64,000 nucleotides of DNA from JAHBXL01 sp964409775. Lineage in GTDB: Bacteria > Planctomycetota > Phycisphaerae > Phycisphaerales > UBA1924. The translations under genes were made by a program, and so were the position numbers. This document shows, in pieces, positions 62,435 to 64,000 of this stretch (position 1 is its first letter; each line of letters starts with the position of its first letter). The notes under the pieces are model-generated. The model saw nothing but the letters and a program-made list of their open reading frames with translations. It did not search any database and was not told the origin of the DNA. Location: assembly GCA_964409775.1 (NCBI GenBank), contig CAYPEI010000020.1, positions 11,708 to 75,707 on the forward strand. Direction: 5' to 3'.

Positions 62435-63901
62435 ATGGCGGCTCACGCATCCGGACCGGCGAAAAAGTACCTCTCGCACACGCTGAGCGAATGGGCCTGC
62501 GGCCTGAAGTTTGAGCACCTGTCCGACAAGGCCGTGCACACGGCCAAACTCTTCTGGTACGACTCGCTCGGCTGCGCCCTCGGCGGAAGCCGGCAGGAAG
62601 ATGCCAAGATCCTCCTCGCCCACCACAAGGACATGGCCGGCGGCGCGGGCAAGTGCACGGCGTTCGTCAGCGGGTTCAAGACCAACCCGGTCGACGCCGC
62701 GTTCATGAACGCCCACATGATCCGCGCCATGGACTACAACGACATCTACTGGAAGGCCGACCCGTGCCACCCCAGCGACATCATCGCCGGGCCGCTCGCC
62801 CTCTGCGAGATGGTCGGCGCAAACGGCGGAAGCGGCAAGGACCTCATCCTCGCCACCATCATCGCCTACGAGATCGAGCAGCGCCTGTGCGAGTTCGGCA
62901 TCCCGGGCGTGCGCGAGTATGGCTGGCACCACGCCACCCTGACGGCGTTCGCCGCCCCCATGGCCGCGGGCCGCGTCCTCGGCCTCACCGTCGATCAGAT
63001 GGTTCAGGCCATCGGCATCTGCGCCTCGCGAACCTTCACCCCCGGCGCGGTGACCGCCGGCAAACTCACCATGATGAAGAACACCGTCGACCCATGGGCC
63101 TGCCGCATGGGCGTCGAGAGCGCGCTGCTCGCCAAGCGCGGCTACACCGGCCCCGAGCACATGATCGACGGAAAGGAAGGCCTCTACGCGGTCTTCAGCC
63201 ACGTGCACCCGCCCGCCTCCAAGGGTGCCGCGGCGAAGTTCGACACCGACCTCCTGCTCAAGGACCTGCCCGCCTCCCCCTCCCACCACTACCGCATCAT
63301 CGACTGCGGCATGAAGAGTTTCCCCATCGAGGCGCTCTCGCACGCGCCGCTCACCGCCATGATGAAGTGCGTCAAGGAAAACAACATCAAGGCCGCGGAT
63401 GTCAAGGAGATCAAGGTCGAGGTCATCGCCCGCGCGGCGGACATCCTCGGCGATCCGCACAAGTACCGCCCCGACTCGCGCGAAACCGCCGACCACTCCC
63501 TGCCCTACTGCATGGCCGTCGGCCTCGTCGACGGCATGGTCACCCCCCTGCAGTTCCGTGAGGAGCGCGTCCTCGACAAGTCCCTCATCCCGATCATGGA
63601 CATGGTGAAGGTCGTCGCCAACGACGAGTTCGAGGCCCTGTTCCCCAAGTTCCAGCCCAGCCGCGTGACCGTCACGACCAGGGACGGGAAGAGTTTCTCC
63701 AAGCGCGTCGATGTGCCCAAGGGCGACCCGCGCGACCCGATGACCGAAGACGAAATCGGCGTCAAGTTCACCGCGCTGGGGCGCGATGTCCTCGGCGGCG
63801 GCGACAAGGGCGTGCAGCGCTGCCGCGAGTTGGGGAAGTTGATCATGTCCCTCGAAAAGGAGCGCGACATGAGCGGACTGATGAAGGCCATGACGGCGTG
63901 A
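62435..63901 (+). CDS. MmgE/PrpD family protein
   Basis: A 488-residue protein of the MmgE/PrpD family, which includes 2-methylcitrate dehydratase and cis-aconitate decarboxylase. Motifs 'TAKLFWYDSLGCALGG', 'DAAFMNAHMIRAMDYNDIYW', 'PSDIIAGPLALCEMVG' and 'EYGWHHATLTAFAAPM' cover the active-site region. Without the other genes of the methylcitrate cycle nearby the substrate is uncertain. GGAG lies 8 nt before the ATG. A C-rich tract follows the gene. Confidence 0.88.
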   Translation: MAAHASGPAKKYLSHTLSEWACGLKFEHLSDKAVHTAKLFWYDSLGCALGGSRQEDAKILLAHHKDMAGGAGKCTAFVSGFKTNPVDAAFMNAHMIRAMDYNDIYWKADPCHPSDIIAGPLALCEMVGANGGSGKDLILATIIAYEIEQRLCEFGIPGVREYGWHHATLTAFAAPMAAGRVLGLTVDQMVQAIGICASRTFTPGAVTAGKLTMMKNTVDPWACRMGVESALLAKRGYTGPEHMIDGKEGLYAVFSHVHPPASKGAAAKFDTDLLLKDLPASPSHHYRIIDCGMKSFPIEALSHAPLTAMMKCVKENNIKAADVKEIKVEVIARAADILGDPHKYRPDSRETADHSLPYCMAVGLVDGMVTPLQFREERVLDKSLIPIMDMVKVVANDEFEALFPKFQPSRVTVTTRDGKSFSKRVDVPKGDPRDPMTEDEIGVKFTALGRDVLGGGDKGVQRCRELGKLIMSLEKERDMSGLMKAMTA

Positions 63902-63972
63902 CGGAGAGGTCGGATCCGCGCGTTTCGAGTCCGCGGCACACCCCGCCGGCCTTGCCTCGCGCCCTCGCAGAA

Positions 63973-63996
63973 CCCCCACCCCACCCCCCACCCCCC
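63973..63996 (-). other. G-quadruplex-capable tract near the window end
   Basis: On the minus strand four G runs (6, 6, 4 and 5 bases) are spaced by single bases. It lies 70 nt after the prpD-like stop, so it could affect the 3' end or a gene beyond the window. Confidence 0.5.
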
Positions 63997-64000
63997 ACCT

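Overview
The window looks like the chromosome of a planctomycete of the class Phycisphaerae. It is very GC-rich, and several protein signatures point there. Seven C-termini (one of them a gene remnant) carry a PEP-CTERM-like sorting tail in which the middle residue is A, S or G (PAP, PSP, PGP). Two long secreted proteins end in a GC-type dockerin, an 'ADFxxNG' and 'IFAFLxxWF' double repeat ending in GC. Four small proteins carry a 'CPxCG...CPECG'-type zinc ribbon. LolA-like and DUF3299 genes, typical of the phylum, are also present. I saw no rRNA, tRNA, CRISPR array, insertion sequence or prophage. These taxonomic statements are inference from protein style, not from a marker gene.

Layout. 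1-4.3 kb: a plus-strand pseudopilin cluster (type II secretion / type IV pilus type). 4.3-10.8 kb: a small lipoprotein, phenylalanine hydroxylase (phhA), a predicted beta-propeller protein, a PEP-CTERM-like protein, a zinc-ribbon membrane protein and biosynthetic arginine decarboxylase (speA). 10.9-14.1 kb: a HAF-repeat PEP-CTERM protein and class III fructose-1,6-bisphosphatase. 14.1-18.4 kb (minus): a CrtC/AttH-like gene, a three-domain methyltransferase-PAP2-Lgt fusion and a helical LTxxQ-like protein. 18.6-29.2 kb: deoxyhypusine synthase homologue, zinc-ribbon membrane proteins, a calpain-like peptidase with an EF-hand, OsmC, an S9 peptidase, an FKBP isomerase, a DUF2007 gene and tag. 29.3-34.6 kb: a DJ-1/PfpI protein, a lone pseudopilin, and a divergent operon of a Cys-rich secreted protein, a membrane-anchored secreted protein, MauE/DoxX and an aromatic amino acid decarboxylase. 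34.6-39.6 kb: lipoprotein, LuxR-type regulator, FAD enzyme of the UDP-galactopyranose mutase type, PEP-CTERM protein. 39.8-45.3 kb: a large dockerin protein, then an ABC transporter pair followed by a DUF3299 protein. 45.6-52.6 kb: FkbM methyltransferase, purE-purK, a LolA-like protein and a TPR/peptidase-MA protein. 52.6-64 kb: a trypsin-like PEP-CTERM protease and a divergent formylglycine-type PEP-CTERM protein, a 12-repeat kelch dockerin protein, DUF4282, lepA, a PEP-CTERM protein and an MmgE/PrpD protein.

Much of the region therefore serves the cell envelope: secretion, lipoprotein handling, surface sorting and extracellular proteolysis. Scattered metabolic genes cover purines, polyamines, aromatic amino acids and gluconeogenesis. 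Decayed copies of the surface-protein families (a HAF remnant at 22.3 kb, a dockerin remnant at 38.6 kb, an ankyrin fragment at 46.9 kb) show that these families turn over.

Gene expression signals have two styles. Some genes have a clear Shine-Dalgarno sequence. Others have no Shine-Dalgarno and a TAnnnT hexamer 5-9 nt before the start codon, which suggests leaderless mRNAs. Very long antisense open frames are an artefact of the high GC content and are left out.
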